Positions 17,825 to 26,232 of a stretch of 64,000 nt of DNA are shown here, piece after piece. Position numbers and translations under genes: made by a program. The notes beneath the pieces are model-generated. The model was not told where the DNA came from, made no database searches, and saw only the letters and a list, made by a program, of their open reading frames with translations. The stretch's first letter is position 1. The number at the start of each line of letters is the position of its first letter. The stretch comes from Roseburia sp. (lineage in GTDB: Bacteria; Bacillota; Clostridia; Lachnospirales; Lachnospiraceae), in NCBI GenBank assembly GCA_003483745.1, contig DMYD01000054.1, positions 9,491 through 73,490 on the forward strand, in the 5' to 3' direction.

Positions 17825-19591
17825 ATGGGTATAACAGGAAAGATATACGGGATTAATGGACCGGTCATCACGATACAGGGGAATCTCGGTTATAAAATGA
17901 ATGAGATGGTATATGTCGGAGAGAGGCGTTTAGTCGGGGAAGTGATCCGGCTGACGAAGGAGAAAACGACCATTCAGGTATATGAGGAAACTTCCGGTTT
18001 AAAGCCGGGGGAAGAAGTTGTCGGTGCGGGATGTGCCATCAGTGTAAAATTAGCCCCTGGCATTTTAAATAATATCTTTGACGGTATTGAGCGTCCGTTG
18101 CAAAAAATTGCAGAAAAAAGCGGGGCGTTTATTCCGACAGGTGCACAGGCGGATGCCCTGGATCAGGAGAAATTATGGGAGACACATATCACTGTGCAGG
18201 AAGGTGACAGGGTAGCAGAGGGATCCGTCATAGCGGAGGTGCCAGAGACGAAGTCGATCTTACACCGCGTGATGCTTCCGCCCGGCGTATCCGGAATAGT
18301 GACAGCGGTAAAACCGGATGGAAATTATACCATCTGCGATGAGATTGTAACGATACAAACCGCAGACGGTGAGACGAAGGCACTTACCATGACACAGGAG
18401 TGGCCGATCCGCAAACCGCGTCCGGTGGCAGACCGGTATCCGGCAGACAGACCACTTGTAACCGGACAGCGTATCTTAGATACATTGTTTCCAATCGCAA
18501 AGGGTGGTACGGCGGCATTGCCGGGAGGATTTGGAACAGGAAAGACCATGACACAGCATCAGCTTGCAAAATGGTGTGATGCGGATATTATCATTTATAT
18601 CGGCTGCGGGGAACGTGGAAACGAGATGACAAATGTTTTAGAGGAATTTGGAGAATTAAATGATCCAAAGACCGGAAATCTTTTAATGGACCGTACCACG
18701 CTGATCGCCAATACTTCTAACATGCCGGTGGCGGCGCGTGAGGCGAGCATTTATACCGGTATCACTCTGGCGGAATATTATCGTGACATGGGGTATCATG
18801 TGGCAATCATGGCGGATTCCACTTCACGTTGGGCTGAGGCATTAAGAGAACTTTCCGGAAGGCTTGAAGAAATGCCGGCGGAGGAAGGCTTTCCGGCATA
18901 TTTAGCATCGAGACTTTCCGCATTTTATGAGCGTGCCGGATATGTGCAGAATTTAAACGGTTCAGATGGCAGTGTGACGATTATCGGAGCGGTATCCCCA
19001 CAGGGAGGCGATTTCTCAGAGCCTGTTACACAGAATACCAAGCGATTTGTCCGCTGTTTTCTTGCACTTGATAAATCGCTTGCCTATGCAAGACATTACC
19101 CTGCGATCAACTGGCTGACCAGCTATTCTGAATATATTCCGGATCTGACAGCCTGGTATGAGACGAATGTTGGGCCAACATTTGTACAGTGCCGGAATGA
19201 AATATTAAATCTTCTGACGATGGAGAACCGTCTGAACGAGATTGTAAAGCTGATTGGTAGCGATGTGCTTCCGGACGATCAGAAACTTGTACTTGAGATC
19301 GCACGTGTGATCCGGCTTGGATTTTTGCAGCAAAATGCATTTCATAAAGAGGACACATATGTGCCGATGGAAAAACAGCTTCGCATGATGGAGATCATCC
19401 TTCATCTGTATGACCGGTGCAAAGCATTGATCGACCGGAATATGCCGATGGCGCTTCTTCGGGAAAGTGATATATTTGAAAAGATCATTTCCATTAAATA
19501 TGATGTGGCAAATGACAAATTAGAACAGCTAAATCTGTATGATGACAGAATTGAAGAATTTTATCAGCATCTGATGGCGGAAAATGCATAG
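17825..19591 (+). CDS. V-type ATPase catalytic subunit A
   Basis: The 588-residue catalytic subunit binds and turns over ATP. The beta-barrel domain is at ~1-70, the non-homologous region at ~115-185, the Walker A variant GGFGTGKTM at ~236-244, the GERGNEM segment with the catalytic Glu at ~262, and the Walker B-like MADSTSRWAEALREL stretch at ~330. The Walker A has Gly-Gly-Phe-Gly-Thr where many homologues have Gly-Pro-Phe-Gly-Ser/Cys, a minor change. Length and motifs are normal for the family. Confidence 0.97.
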   Translation: MGITGKIYGINGPVITIQGNLGYKMNEMVYVGERRLVGEVIRLTKEKTTIQVYEETSGLKPGEEVVGAGCAISVKLAPGILNNIFDGIERPLQKIAEKSGAFIPTGAQADALDQEKLWETHITVQEGDRVAEGSVIAEVPETKSILHRVMLPPGVSGIVTAVKPDGNYTICDEIVTIQTADGETKALTMTQEWPIRKPRPVADRYPADRPLVTGQRILDTLFPIAKGGTAALPGGFGTGKTMTQHQLAKWCDADIIIYIGCGERGNEMTNVLEEFGELNDPKTGNLLMDRTTLIANTSNMPVAAREASIYTGITLAEYYRDMGYHVAIMADSTSRWAEALRELSGRLEEMPAEEGFPAYLASRLSAFYERAGYVQNLNGSDGSVTIIGAVSPQGGDFSEPVTQNTKRFVRCFLALDKSLAYARHYPAINWLTSYSEYIPDLTAWYETNVGPTFVQCRNEILNLLTMENRLNEIVKLIGSDVLPDDQKLVLEIARVIRLGFLQQNAFHKEDTYVPMEKQLRMMEIILHLYDRCKALIDRNMPMALLRESDIFEKIISIKYDVANDKLEQLNLYDDRIEEFYQHLMAENA

Positions 19592-19663
19592 AGATCTGTT
19601 GTGTACAGAAATTGAAAATGAAGATCCGTATGAAAAATAAGCTGGTCAGAAATGGAGATTCGT

Positions 19664-21049
19664 ATGGCGATTGAGTATCTTGGACTGAGTGAGATCAATG
19701 GACCACTGGTCGCAGTGGAGGGCGTAAGTGGCGCTTTCTATGATGAGATCGTGGAATTGGTTGTGGAAGGAAAACAGAAAAAATTAGGGCGCATTGTAGA
19801 AATCAATAATGACTTTGCGGTCGTTCAGGTGTTTGAGAGTACAGAGGAGATGTCTCTTTTAAATACGCATGCAAGGCCAACCGGCAGGCCGCTTTGCGTG
19901 GGATTGTCGGAAGAAATTTTAGGAAGGACGTTCAACGGCTTAGGGCAGCCGATCGATGGGCTCGGTGCAGTGCATGCCGAAGTCGTGCGCGATGTCAACG
20001 GACAGCCGATGAACCCGTGCAGCAGGGAGTATCCGAGAAACTACATCAGGACTGGTATCTCTGCAATCGATGGTCTTACAACTCTGATCCGTGGACAGAA
20101 GCTGCCGATTTTTTCGGGAAATGGTCTGCCGCATGATGAACTTGCTGCACAGATCGTAGAACAGGCAAGTCTTGGGGATGGCGAAAATGAGGATGAACCA
20201 TTTGCGGTCGTGTTTGCTGCGATGGGCGCAAAATATGATGTGGCAGAATACTTTAAACGCCGTTTTGCAGAGTGCGGTGTAAGCGATCATGTTGCGATGT
20301 TTTTAAATCTCTCCAATGATCCGGTCGCAGAGCGTCTGATCACACCGAAAGTGGCTCTGACAGCCGCAGAGTATCTTGCGTTTGAGAAAAATATGCATAT
20401 TCTTGTCATATTGACAGATATGACTTCGTTTGCAGAGGCAATGCGTGAAGTGTCGGCACAGAAAGGTGAGATTCCAAGCCGGAAAGGCTATCCGGGCTAC
20501 TTGTACAGTGAATTTGCAGCACTCTATGAGAGGGCAGGAATCGTGAAAGGGGCATCCGGTTCTGTCACACAGATTCCGATTTTGACGATGCCAAATGATG
20601 ACATCACGCATCCGATTCCCGATCTTACCGGATATATTACCGAGGGGCAGATCGTACTTGAGCGGTCACTGCACCAGAAGAATATATATCCGCCGATCAA
20701 TGTACTGCCGTCATTGTCACGTCTGATGAAGGATGGCATCGGTGAAAAATATACAAGGGAAGATCATCAGGATCTTGCCAATCAGCTGTTTTCCTCCTAT
20801 GCCCGGGTTGGGGAGGCGAGGGATCTCGCAAGTGTTATCGGGGAAGATGAACTTTCGGATACCGATAAACAGTATCTGAAGTTTGGCACGGCCTTCGAAA
20901 AAGAGTTTATCGGGCAGGGCAAAGATGAGAACCGTTCGATGGCACAGACACTCGATATCGGCTGGCGGCTGCTGCATATCCTGCCACACGGAGAACTAGA
21001 CCGTATCGATACAAAGATCCTTGAGAAATACTGGGATAAGGAAGAGTAA
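19664..21049 (+). CDS. V-type ATPase regulatory subunit B
   Basis: The ~461-residue non-catalytic head subunit alternates with A. It lacks a true Walker A (SGNGLPHDELAAQI, ~150-163) and keeps the arginine-finger region typical of B subunits (SLSRLMKDGIGEKYTREDH, ~348-366). ATG 19664 is chosen because GGAG sits seven bases upstream and MAIEYLGLSEINGPL is the usual start. Confidence 0.97.
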   Translation: MAIEYLGLSEINGPLVAVEGVSGAFYDEIVELVVEGKQKKLGRIVEINNDFAVVQVFESTEEMSLLNTHARPTGRPLCVGLSEEILGRTFNGLGQPIDGLGAVHAEVVRDVNGQPMNPCSREYPRNYIRTGISAIDGLTTLIRGQKLPIFSGNGLPHDELAAQIVEQASLGDGENEDEPFAVVFAAMGAKYDVAEYFKRRFAECGVSDHVAMFLNLSNDPVAERLITPKVALTAAEYLAFEKNMHILVILTDMTSFAEAMREVSAQKGEIPSRKGYPGYLYSEFAALYERAGIVKGASGSVTQIPILTMPNDDITHPIPDLTGYITEGQIVLERSLHQKNIYPPINVLPSLSRLMKDGIGEKYTREDHQDLANQLFSSYARVGEARDLASVIGEDELSDTDKQYLKFGTAFEKEFIGQGKDENRSMAQTLDIGWRLLHILPHGELDRIDTKILEKYWDKEE

Positions 21050-21065
21050 CAAGGAGGGATGACAC

Positions 21066-21707
21066 ATGGATCCGAATACGTTTCCGACCAAGGGAAATCT
21101 TATACTGGCAAAGAATGCGCTTGCATTGTCCAAACAGGGATTTGACCTGATGGATAAAAAAAGAAATATCCTGATCCGGGAACTGATGGAGTTGATTTCG
21201 GAAGCTTCGGATATCCAGAACCAGATCGATGAGACATTTTCCAATGCCTATCAGGCACTGCAGAAAGCCAATATCCAGATGGGAATCCATCAGGTAGAAC
21301 AGATTGCAAAAGCGGTTCCGGTGGAAAACTCCATCCGTATCAAACGTCGCAGTGTCATGGGGACGGAGATCCCGAAAGTAGAGTATGAAAAAAAGAAACA
21401 GGTGCCGGCGTATTCTTTTTATCATACAAGGATGTCATTAGATGAAGCGTGCCAGCAGTTTGAAAAGGTAAAAGAATTAACGATCCACCTTGCAGAGATT
21501 GAAAATTCTGCCTATCGTCTTGCATATAATATCAAAAAGACACAAAAACGTGCGAATGCACTTTCTAATATTACGATTCCGAAATACGAAAAGCTGTCGC
21601 GTGAGATTCAGGACTATTTGGAGGAAAAAGAAAGAGAAGAATTTACGAGACAGAAAGTTGTAAAGAAAAACCGGATGAAGAATGCAGGTTCCGGGATGAT
21701 GTCATAA
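21066..21707 (+). CDS. V-type ATPase subunit D
   Basis: The 213-residue central-axle subunit has two long antiparallel helices (~10-75 and ~120-200). The start MDPNTFPTKGNLILAKNALALSKQGFDLMDKKRNIL is characteristic. It is the last gene of the operon and is followed by a strong terminator. Confidence 0.95.
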   Translation: MDPNTFPTKGNLILAKNALALSKQGFDLMDKKRNILIRELMELISEASDIQNQIDETFSNAYQALQKANIQMGIHQVEQIAKAVPVENSIRIKRRSVMGTEIPKVEYEKKKQVPAYSFYHTRMSLDEACQQFEKVKELTIHLAEIENSAYRLAYNIKKTQKRANALSNITIPKYEKLSREIQDYLEEKEREEFTRQKVVKKNRMKNAGSGMMS

Positions 21708-21724
21708 AAAAATGAAGGAATAAA

Positions 21725-21763
21725 GAAAGCCGAAAGCGGAAACATCGCTTTCGGCTTCTTTAC
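21725..21763 (+). terminator. Terminator of the V-ATPase operon
   Basis: AAAGCCGAAAGCG and CGCTTTCGGCTT form a perfect hairpin around a short loop, with flanking A and T runs. It can also serve the convergent minus-strand gene. Confidence 0.88.
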
Positions 21764-21806
21764 AGTTCATGATACTGGATTTTCTGACAAAACAATATGC
21801 TGCAGA

Positions 21807-23042
21807 TTATTTCTTGTAGGTGTCAGAAAACAGTTCGCGATACCATTTCAGGGCATCGATATAAGCATCATATACAGTCTGTGTATCGAGGTTTTCCAAG
21901 ATCATAAGCCTAGAGACCTCGGACCAGTTGCCAGCTTCGTACTGTTTAATGAAATATAAAGGCTCCGCAAAAATACCGCTCTGACGGATGAGAGCATCTT
22001 CGATGTCGCGTGAAACTTTGACAAGCGAGAGTGCTTCCTCCATTGGTTTATCGAGGATGATATCAAGCACGGAAAACAGTCCGGTTAAGAATAGTTCGGA
22101 AGCTTTGCCGCCAAGCTCAAAGGCAGGGGCAAGATTTTCTGCAAACTTTGCACGCAACAGGGATAAACGCGTAAGCTCGTTTGGCTTGTCGGAACACAAC
22201 TGATTGACAACGGCGGTGTTGATCCAGCGTTTCAGTTCTTTCTGTCCAAGCATGGCAGCTGCGTGCCGGATGGAAGTGATCTCCGAGTTGACAGCCATAT
22301 GATTGACCATGCGAAGCAGTGAGATGACAAGAGCGGTGTCATGACCGATGATATCTGCCGCTTTGGTGAGGTCAAAGTCCTCTGTATTAACCAGATTCAT
22401 AAGTTCGATGTAATTGATCTTTAACGGAGCTACGTCATGGTTTCCCTTTGTAACAGGGAGTCTGTAAAAACTTCCCTCATATAAAGTGCAGCTCTTATCC
22501 TGGCAGATTGCATCAAATGTCTCTGTTTTGGTTATATTTGAAGCACAGAGCCTGATGTTTGGATAAACTTTATTGAAATAAATACGTGCTTTGCTGATGT
22601 CAATCTCTTCACAGTCTAACATGACATAATCCATCAGTACGAGCAGATCATGGTAAGCTTCGTAACTTGATACAGGAAGCTTGCGGATGGCAAATCGGTA
22701 CCCCATTTTTTTCAGTGCTTTGACACGGTCGATATACATTAGTGTGCATGGAATATTTCCTTTTAACAGCAGTACGAAAAATTCGTGTGGCAGACCGCAC
22801 TGGGCAGGAATATCGGAAAAAATCGATATTTCATTTACCGGAACAAAGATCTCTTTTGCCGGGGAAAGTGTTTCAAGTCCCATATTTAAGATCAGTTCAA
22901 ATCCTTCAATCTGGGCGGCGCCATCATTGCTTCCGCTTCCTAAAAGACTCGGGTGAAGCAGAAAATTCGCTTTCTGTGTATACAGAGAATATGCGCTGAC
23001 TTTTATGTTTTCATCAAATAGGGGTATTAATGTAACCAGCAT
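21807..23042 (-). CDS. EAL-HDOD signalling protein (YuxH-like)
   Basis: A 411-residue protein with a degenerate EAL-like N-terminal domain (~1-200) and a C-terminal HDOD domain (~203-390). The first domain lacks the EAL motif and the metal-binding residues of c-di-GMP phosphodiesterases, so it is probably a binding or scaffold domain. The HDOD part contains NYIELMNLVNTEDFDLTKAADIIGHDTALVISLLRMVNH. Family members are linked to motility and c-di-GMP signalling, but the function is not fixed. It is divergent from the PAP gene. Confidence 0.85.
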   Translation of the reverse strand: MLVTLIPLFDENIKVSAYSLYTQKANFLLHPSLLGSGSNDGAAQIEGFELILNMGLETLSPAKEIFVPVNEISIFSDIPAQCGLPHEFFVLLLKGNIPCTLMYIDRVKALKKMGYRFAIRKLPVSSYEAYHDLLVLMDYVMLDCEEIDISKARIYFNKVYPNIRLCASNITKTETFDAICQDKSCTLYEGSFYRLPVTKGNHDVAPLKINYIELMNLVNTEDFDLTKAADIIGHDTALVISLLRMVNHMAVNSEITSIRHAAAMLGQKELKRWINTAVVNQLCSDKPNELTRLSLLRAKFAENLAPAFELGGKASELFLTGLFSVLDIILDKPMEEALSLVKVSRDIEDALIRQSGIFAEPLYFIKQYEAGNWSEVSRLMILENLDTQTVYDAYIDALKWYRELFSDTYKK

Positions 23043-23254
23043 AGGCGTTCTCCTTATAGCATGGAATCTTTTGTGAAGAAACCATGTGAAACTTTAACAT
23101 TTATCTACTTTTACTATACTATAAATCTGTGAAAAAAGACACATTTTTTTGAAATTAATAAACAGAAAACTTATTTTATGAAAAATAATTGAAAATACTT
23201 GATATTTCAGAATGAATGTGGAAAACTAAAGACAGAAGAATGGGAGGGATTTGC

Positions 23255-24724
23255 ATGTTAAAACAATGGGAAAAAACAGAGCGTCCGTCAGATGCAAAAC
23301 TGGAGGAACGGCTGCAGGAAGCACGGAGAAAACTGCAGGAGCAGCAGCTCAAGGTAAAAGAGCACGGACTGCCGGTGCTTGTGCTTGTGGAAGGATGGGG
23401 AACCGCAGGTAAAGGCTCACTGATCGGTCAGATTATTAAAAATATCGATCCGCGATTCTTTAAAGTTGCATCCATGGCGGCACCGACGGAGGAAGAAAAG
23501 AGAAAACCGTTTTTGTACCGTCACTTTGTAAAAATACCGGAGAACGGCAAGTTCAGCTTTTTAGATTCCGGCTGGATGGATGAGATCATGGGTGAAAGAC
23601 TGCACGAAAAGCTTGGAGACGAGGCGTATGCGCACCGCATTGAGAGTGTCAAGCGGTTTGAACGCCAGCTGACAGACAACGGATATCTCGTTGTGAAATT
23701 ATTCTTGCATGTGTCTAAAAAGGAACAGGAAAAGCGGATCGAACATCTTTCTAAGGAGAAGGATACCAGATGGCGCGTCAGCAGGAATGACCGCTGGCAG
23801 AATGAGCACTATGAGAAATGTTTAAATGCATTTGATTCCTATTTAAAGGAAACGAATCTGCCGTCTGCACCGTGGTATATCATTGATGCAGAATCAAAAA
23901 AATGGACGGAGTTACAGGCACTTGAGATCCTGACAGAAGGGATTGATGTGGCGCTTGCTAATAATGCGATGGCGGTGCCAATTTTACAGAATGTATTTTC
24001 TATGGAAAAAATGCCCCTGTTGTCGGAGATCCCACTGGATAAGACAATCGGAGAGGATGAATACAAAAAAGAACTGAAGCATTTGCAGCACCGTTTAGGA
24101 GAGCTTCATAACCGTCTGTACCGCAAAAAAGTTCCGGTCATCATTGCGTATGAAGGCTGGGATGCAGCAGGAAAGGGCGGCAATATCAAGCGGATTACCG
24201 GGGCACTTGATCCGAGAGGTTATGAAGTACATCCGATCGCAAGCCCGGAGCCGCACGAGAAGGCGAGACATTATCTGTGGCGTTTCTGGACGAGACTGCC
24301 AAAGACAGGACATATCGCGATCTTTGACCGCACCTGGTATGGCAGAGTCATGGTGGAGCGTCTTGAGGGGTTCTGCAGCGAAAATGACTGGAAACGTGCC
24401 TATAACGAAATTAATGAATTTGAAAAGGAACTGCACGACTGGGGCGCTGTTATCATCAAGTTCTGGGTGCAGATCGACAAGGATACACAGTTAGAGCGTT
24501 TTAATGAGAGACAGAATACACCGCAGAAGCAGTGGAAGATCACAGACGAGGATTGGCGCAACCGGGAAAAATGGGATCAGTATGAAGATGCAGTCAATGA
24601 GATGATCCAGAAAACCAGTACGACATATGCGCCGTGGCATATTTTAGAATCGGTGGATAAGCGGTATGCGAGAATTAAGGCACTTAAGATCGTGATCGAA
24701 GAACTGGAAAAAGTGTTGGAGTGA
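23255..24724 (+). CDS. pap: Polyphosphate:AMP phosphotransferase (tandem PPK2)
   Basis: The ~489-residue enzyme has two PPK2 domains and transfers phosphate from polyphosphate to AMP to make ADP. The N-terminal domain has Walker A EGWGTAGKGS (~47-56) and the C-terminal domain EGWDAAGKGG (~300-309), each with its own lid and Walker B-like segment (second copy: IAIFDRTWYGRVMVERLEG). Two-domain class II PPK2 enzymes are the AMP-phosphorylating type. ATG 23255 follows GGGAGGG; the upstream in-frame extension is poorly supported. Confidence 0.92.
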   Translation: MLKQWEKTERPSDAKLEERLQEARRKLQEQQLKVKEHGLPVLVLVEGWGTAGKGSLIGQIIKNIDPRFFKVASMAAPTEEEKRKPFLYRHFVKIPENGKFSFLDSGWMDEIMGERLHEKLGDEAYAHRIESVKRFERQLTDNGYLVVKLFLHVSKKEQEKRIEHLSKEKDTRWRVSRNDRWQNEHYEKCLNAFDSYLKETNLPSAPWYIIDAESKKWTELQALEILTEGIDVALANNAMAVPILQNVFSMEKMPLLSEIPLDKTIGEDEYKKELKHLQHRLGELHNRLYRKKVPVIIAYEGWDAAGKGGNIKRITGALDPRGYEVHPIASPEPHEKARHYLWRFWTRLPKTGHIAIFDRTWYGRVMVERLEGFCSENDWKRAYNEINEFEKELHDWGAVIIKFWVQIDKDTQLERFNERQNTPQKQWKITDEDWRNREKWDQYEDAVNEMIQKTSTTYAPWHILESVDKRYARIKALKIVIEELEKVLE

Positions 24725-25065
24725 TGTGTGAAACAAGCACAGATTTTTTGTTATTTTTAGTGTCTGTTATTCGAAGTGAGATACGTTGGGCGAAACAAGT
24801 ACAGGATATGCTTGTTTCGCCCAGTTCACATTTATGGTGTAACGGAAATATTCAATTTTTATCCATAAAGCAACTGGAAGTCATGCGATCCACCAGGTGC
24901 CGTCTGCCGCCTGGTACAAATCGCCAATTTCTTCGGAAAGCGTTTTTCCACTGAAATTTTTTCAATATATTTTCCAGATACTTCCTGAAAACGTTTTATC
25001 ATACTGCCTCATCCTTGAAAATTTCCTGAAAAAATTTATTTCGAGAGGGAATTGATCTCTGGTGC
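24725..25065. other. Gene-free interval after pap
   Basis: About 340 bases hold no convincing gene; an open frame starting four bases before the pap stop lacks a ribosome site and protein-like composition. The one clear structure is the 13-bp perfect inverted repeat described separately. The first half contains GAAACAAGCACAG, a near copy of the repeat arm. Confidence 0.6.
24787..24823. repeat. Perfect 13-bp inverted repeat (hairpin)
   Basis: TGGGCGAAACAAG at 24787-24799 and its exact complement at 24811-24823 enclose an 11-base loop. No T-run follows on either strand, so it is not a standard terminator, though it could be a degraded pap terminator or an operator. A related GTGAAACAAGCACAG stretch lies about 60 bases upstream. 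Confidence 0.75.
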
Positions 25066-25094
25066 TTGGAAAATAGATCAAAAAGTACTATAAT
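25066..25094 (+). promoter_or_regulatory. Promoter of the lspA-like/PAP2 unit
   Basis: TTGGAA at 25066-25071, a 17-base spacer and TATAAT at 25089-25094, located 32 bases before the GTG start of the LspA-like gene. Confidence 0.75.
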
Positions 25095-25126
25095 TAGAAA
25101 GAAATATGACAGTGCGGAGGAAAAAT

Positions 25127-25594
25127 GTGAAAAAAAATATGCCATATATATTGATAGCAGGGATTGCTTTCGGTTCTGATTTCTGGATCAAACGTCACAT
25201 GGACAGGAAATATGCCAGGTACGTGGTGCATCCGGGACGTCGGAATAAGATTCTGATCGAAAAATATTATAACCGTGGAGCAGCACTTAATTTTCTGGCG
25301 AAAAAGCCTCGGATTATGCGCATGATCCATACAGTGATCATGTTTTTTGTCGGAATTTTATATTATTTTCTGCTCCGTATGCCGGGACATTGTCTTAGCA
25401 AGACAGGTGCATCTTTACTTGTCGGCGGAGGATTAAATAATCTGCTTGACCGCTATACAAAAGGATATGTGGTCGATTATGTGAAATTTAACTTTGGTCC
25501 GAAGTGGCTGAAAGGGATTATATTTAATATTTCAGATTTTTGTATTTTTATAGGTGCATTTTTATCCGTTGTGGGAAGTGAGGTCTCATCATGA
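25127..25594 (+). CDS. Signal peptidase II (LspA)-like membrane protein
   Basis: A ~155-residue protein of the signal peptidase II fold with four membrane helices. The two catalytic Asp motifs are present: NNLLDRYTKGYVVDYV (~104-119) and FNISDFCI (~132-139), and an NRGAALNF motif (~50) matches the conserved NxGaAF box. The spacing between elements differs from canonical LspA, so it may be a paralogue. GTG 25127 follows GGAGG at the correct distance; the ATG at 25106 precedes that site. Its stop overlaps the PAP2 start (ATGA). Confidence 0.75.
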   Translation: MKKNMPYILIAGIAFGSDFWIKRHMDRKYARYVVHPGRRNKILIEKYYNRGAALNFLAKKPRIMRMIHTVIMFFVGILYYFLLRMPGHCLSKTGASLLVGGGLNNLLDRYTKGYVVDYVKFNFGPKWLKGIIFNISDFCIFIGAFLSVVGSEVSS

Positions 25595-26100
25595 CACGGG
25601 AGACTTACCGGAAGATGACAGGGTATTTTTTACAGGATGAAAAAAAAGTCCGCAGGATTATTCTGGCAAACCGGCTGCTTACCGGAATTGTTTTTATCAG
25701 CTATCCACTTTATCTGATTTTATTGTGGTCAGAGCAGGACCTGTTATTACCGCAGGCTGTGCTTGTCCCGGCAGTTTCCTTTGTGGTCGTTACACTGTTT
25801 CGGAAAATTGTCAATGAACCGCGCCCGTATGAAAAATATGATCTTCCATCGGTGATAGATAAGGATACAAGTGGGAAATCATTTCCAAGCCGTCATGTTT
25901 TTTCTGTATTTGTGATCGCCGTCACGGTATTTGTGCGCAATCCAGTGGCGGGCTGTATTTTAGCAGTGATCGGAATTATGATTGCCGTGATCCGTGTGAT
26001 CGGGGGCGTGCATACCGTATGGGATGTCACTGCAGGAGCTGCTGTCGGGATTTTAAGCGGTGTGATCGGATACTATATGCTGCAATATCGGGGATTTTGA
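25591..26100 (+). CDS. PAP2-family membrane phosphatase
   Basis: A 169-residue phosphatase with several membrane helices. The three PAP2 motifs are KIVNEPRP (~71-78), SFPSRHVFS (~98-106) and RVIGGVHTVWDV (~137-148), containing the catalytic Arg, His and Asp. Family members dephosphorylate undecaprenyl pyrophosphate or phosphatidate lipids; the substrate here is not known. It is translationally coupled to the LspA-like gene, and its last ~14 codons lie in the first copy of a tandem duplication. Confidence 0.85.
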   Translation: MTRETYRKMTGYFLQDEKKVRRIILANRLLTGIVFISYPLYLILLWSEQDLLLPQAVLVPAVSFVVVTLFRKIVNEPRPYEKYDLPSVIDKDTSGKSFPSRHVFSVFVIAVTVFVRNPVAGCILAVIGIMIAVIRVIGGVHTVWDVTAGAAVGILSGVIGYYMLQYRGF

Positions 26101-26146
26101 GTGGTGTGATCGGATATTATATGCTGCCGTATCAGGGATTTTGAGC
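26059..26146 (+). repeat. 44-bp tandem duplication across the PAP2 stop codon
   Basis: The 44 bases at 26059-26102, which include the stop codon, are repeated immediately at 26103-26146 with only about five differences. The second copy is non-coding. It looks like a recent local duplication. Confidence 0.9.
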
Positions 26147-26164
26147 GAATATTACCGTATATTT

Positions 26165-26192
26165 TTGGAAAAATAAAAGCAACGAATAAAAT
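26165..26192 (+). promoter_or_regulatory. Candidate promoter of the GGDEF-EAL gene
   Basis: TTGGAA at 26165-26170, a 16-base spacer and TAAAAT at 26187-26192, about 40 bases before the start codon. Confidence 0.5.
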
Positions 26193-26232
26193 TAAGATAA
26201 CGTTTTTGTAGATTACAGAAATGGAGAAGAAG

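Noticed and set aside
12976..21707. An F-type ATP synthase operon
   Set aside because: Subunits C, I, D and F and the A/B pair with their motifs are V/A-type; there are no a, b, c, delta, gamma or epsilon F-type genes.
24721..24954. A 77-residue gene after pap
   Set aside because: It starts within the pap stop, has no ribosome site, runs through the perfect hairpin, and has no protein-like pattern.
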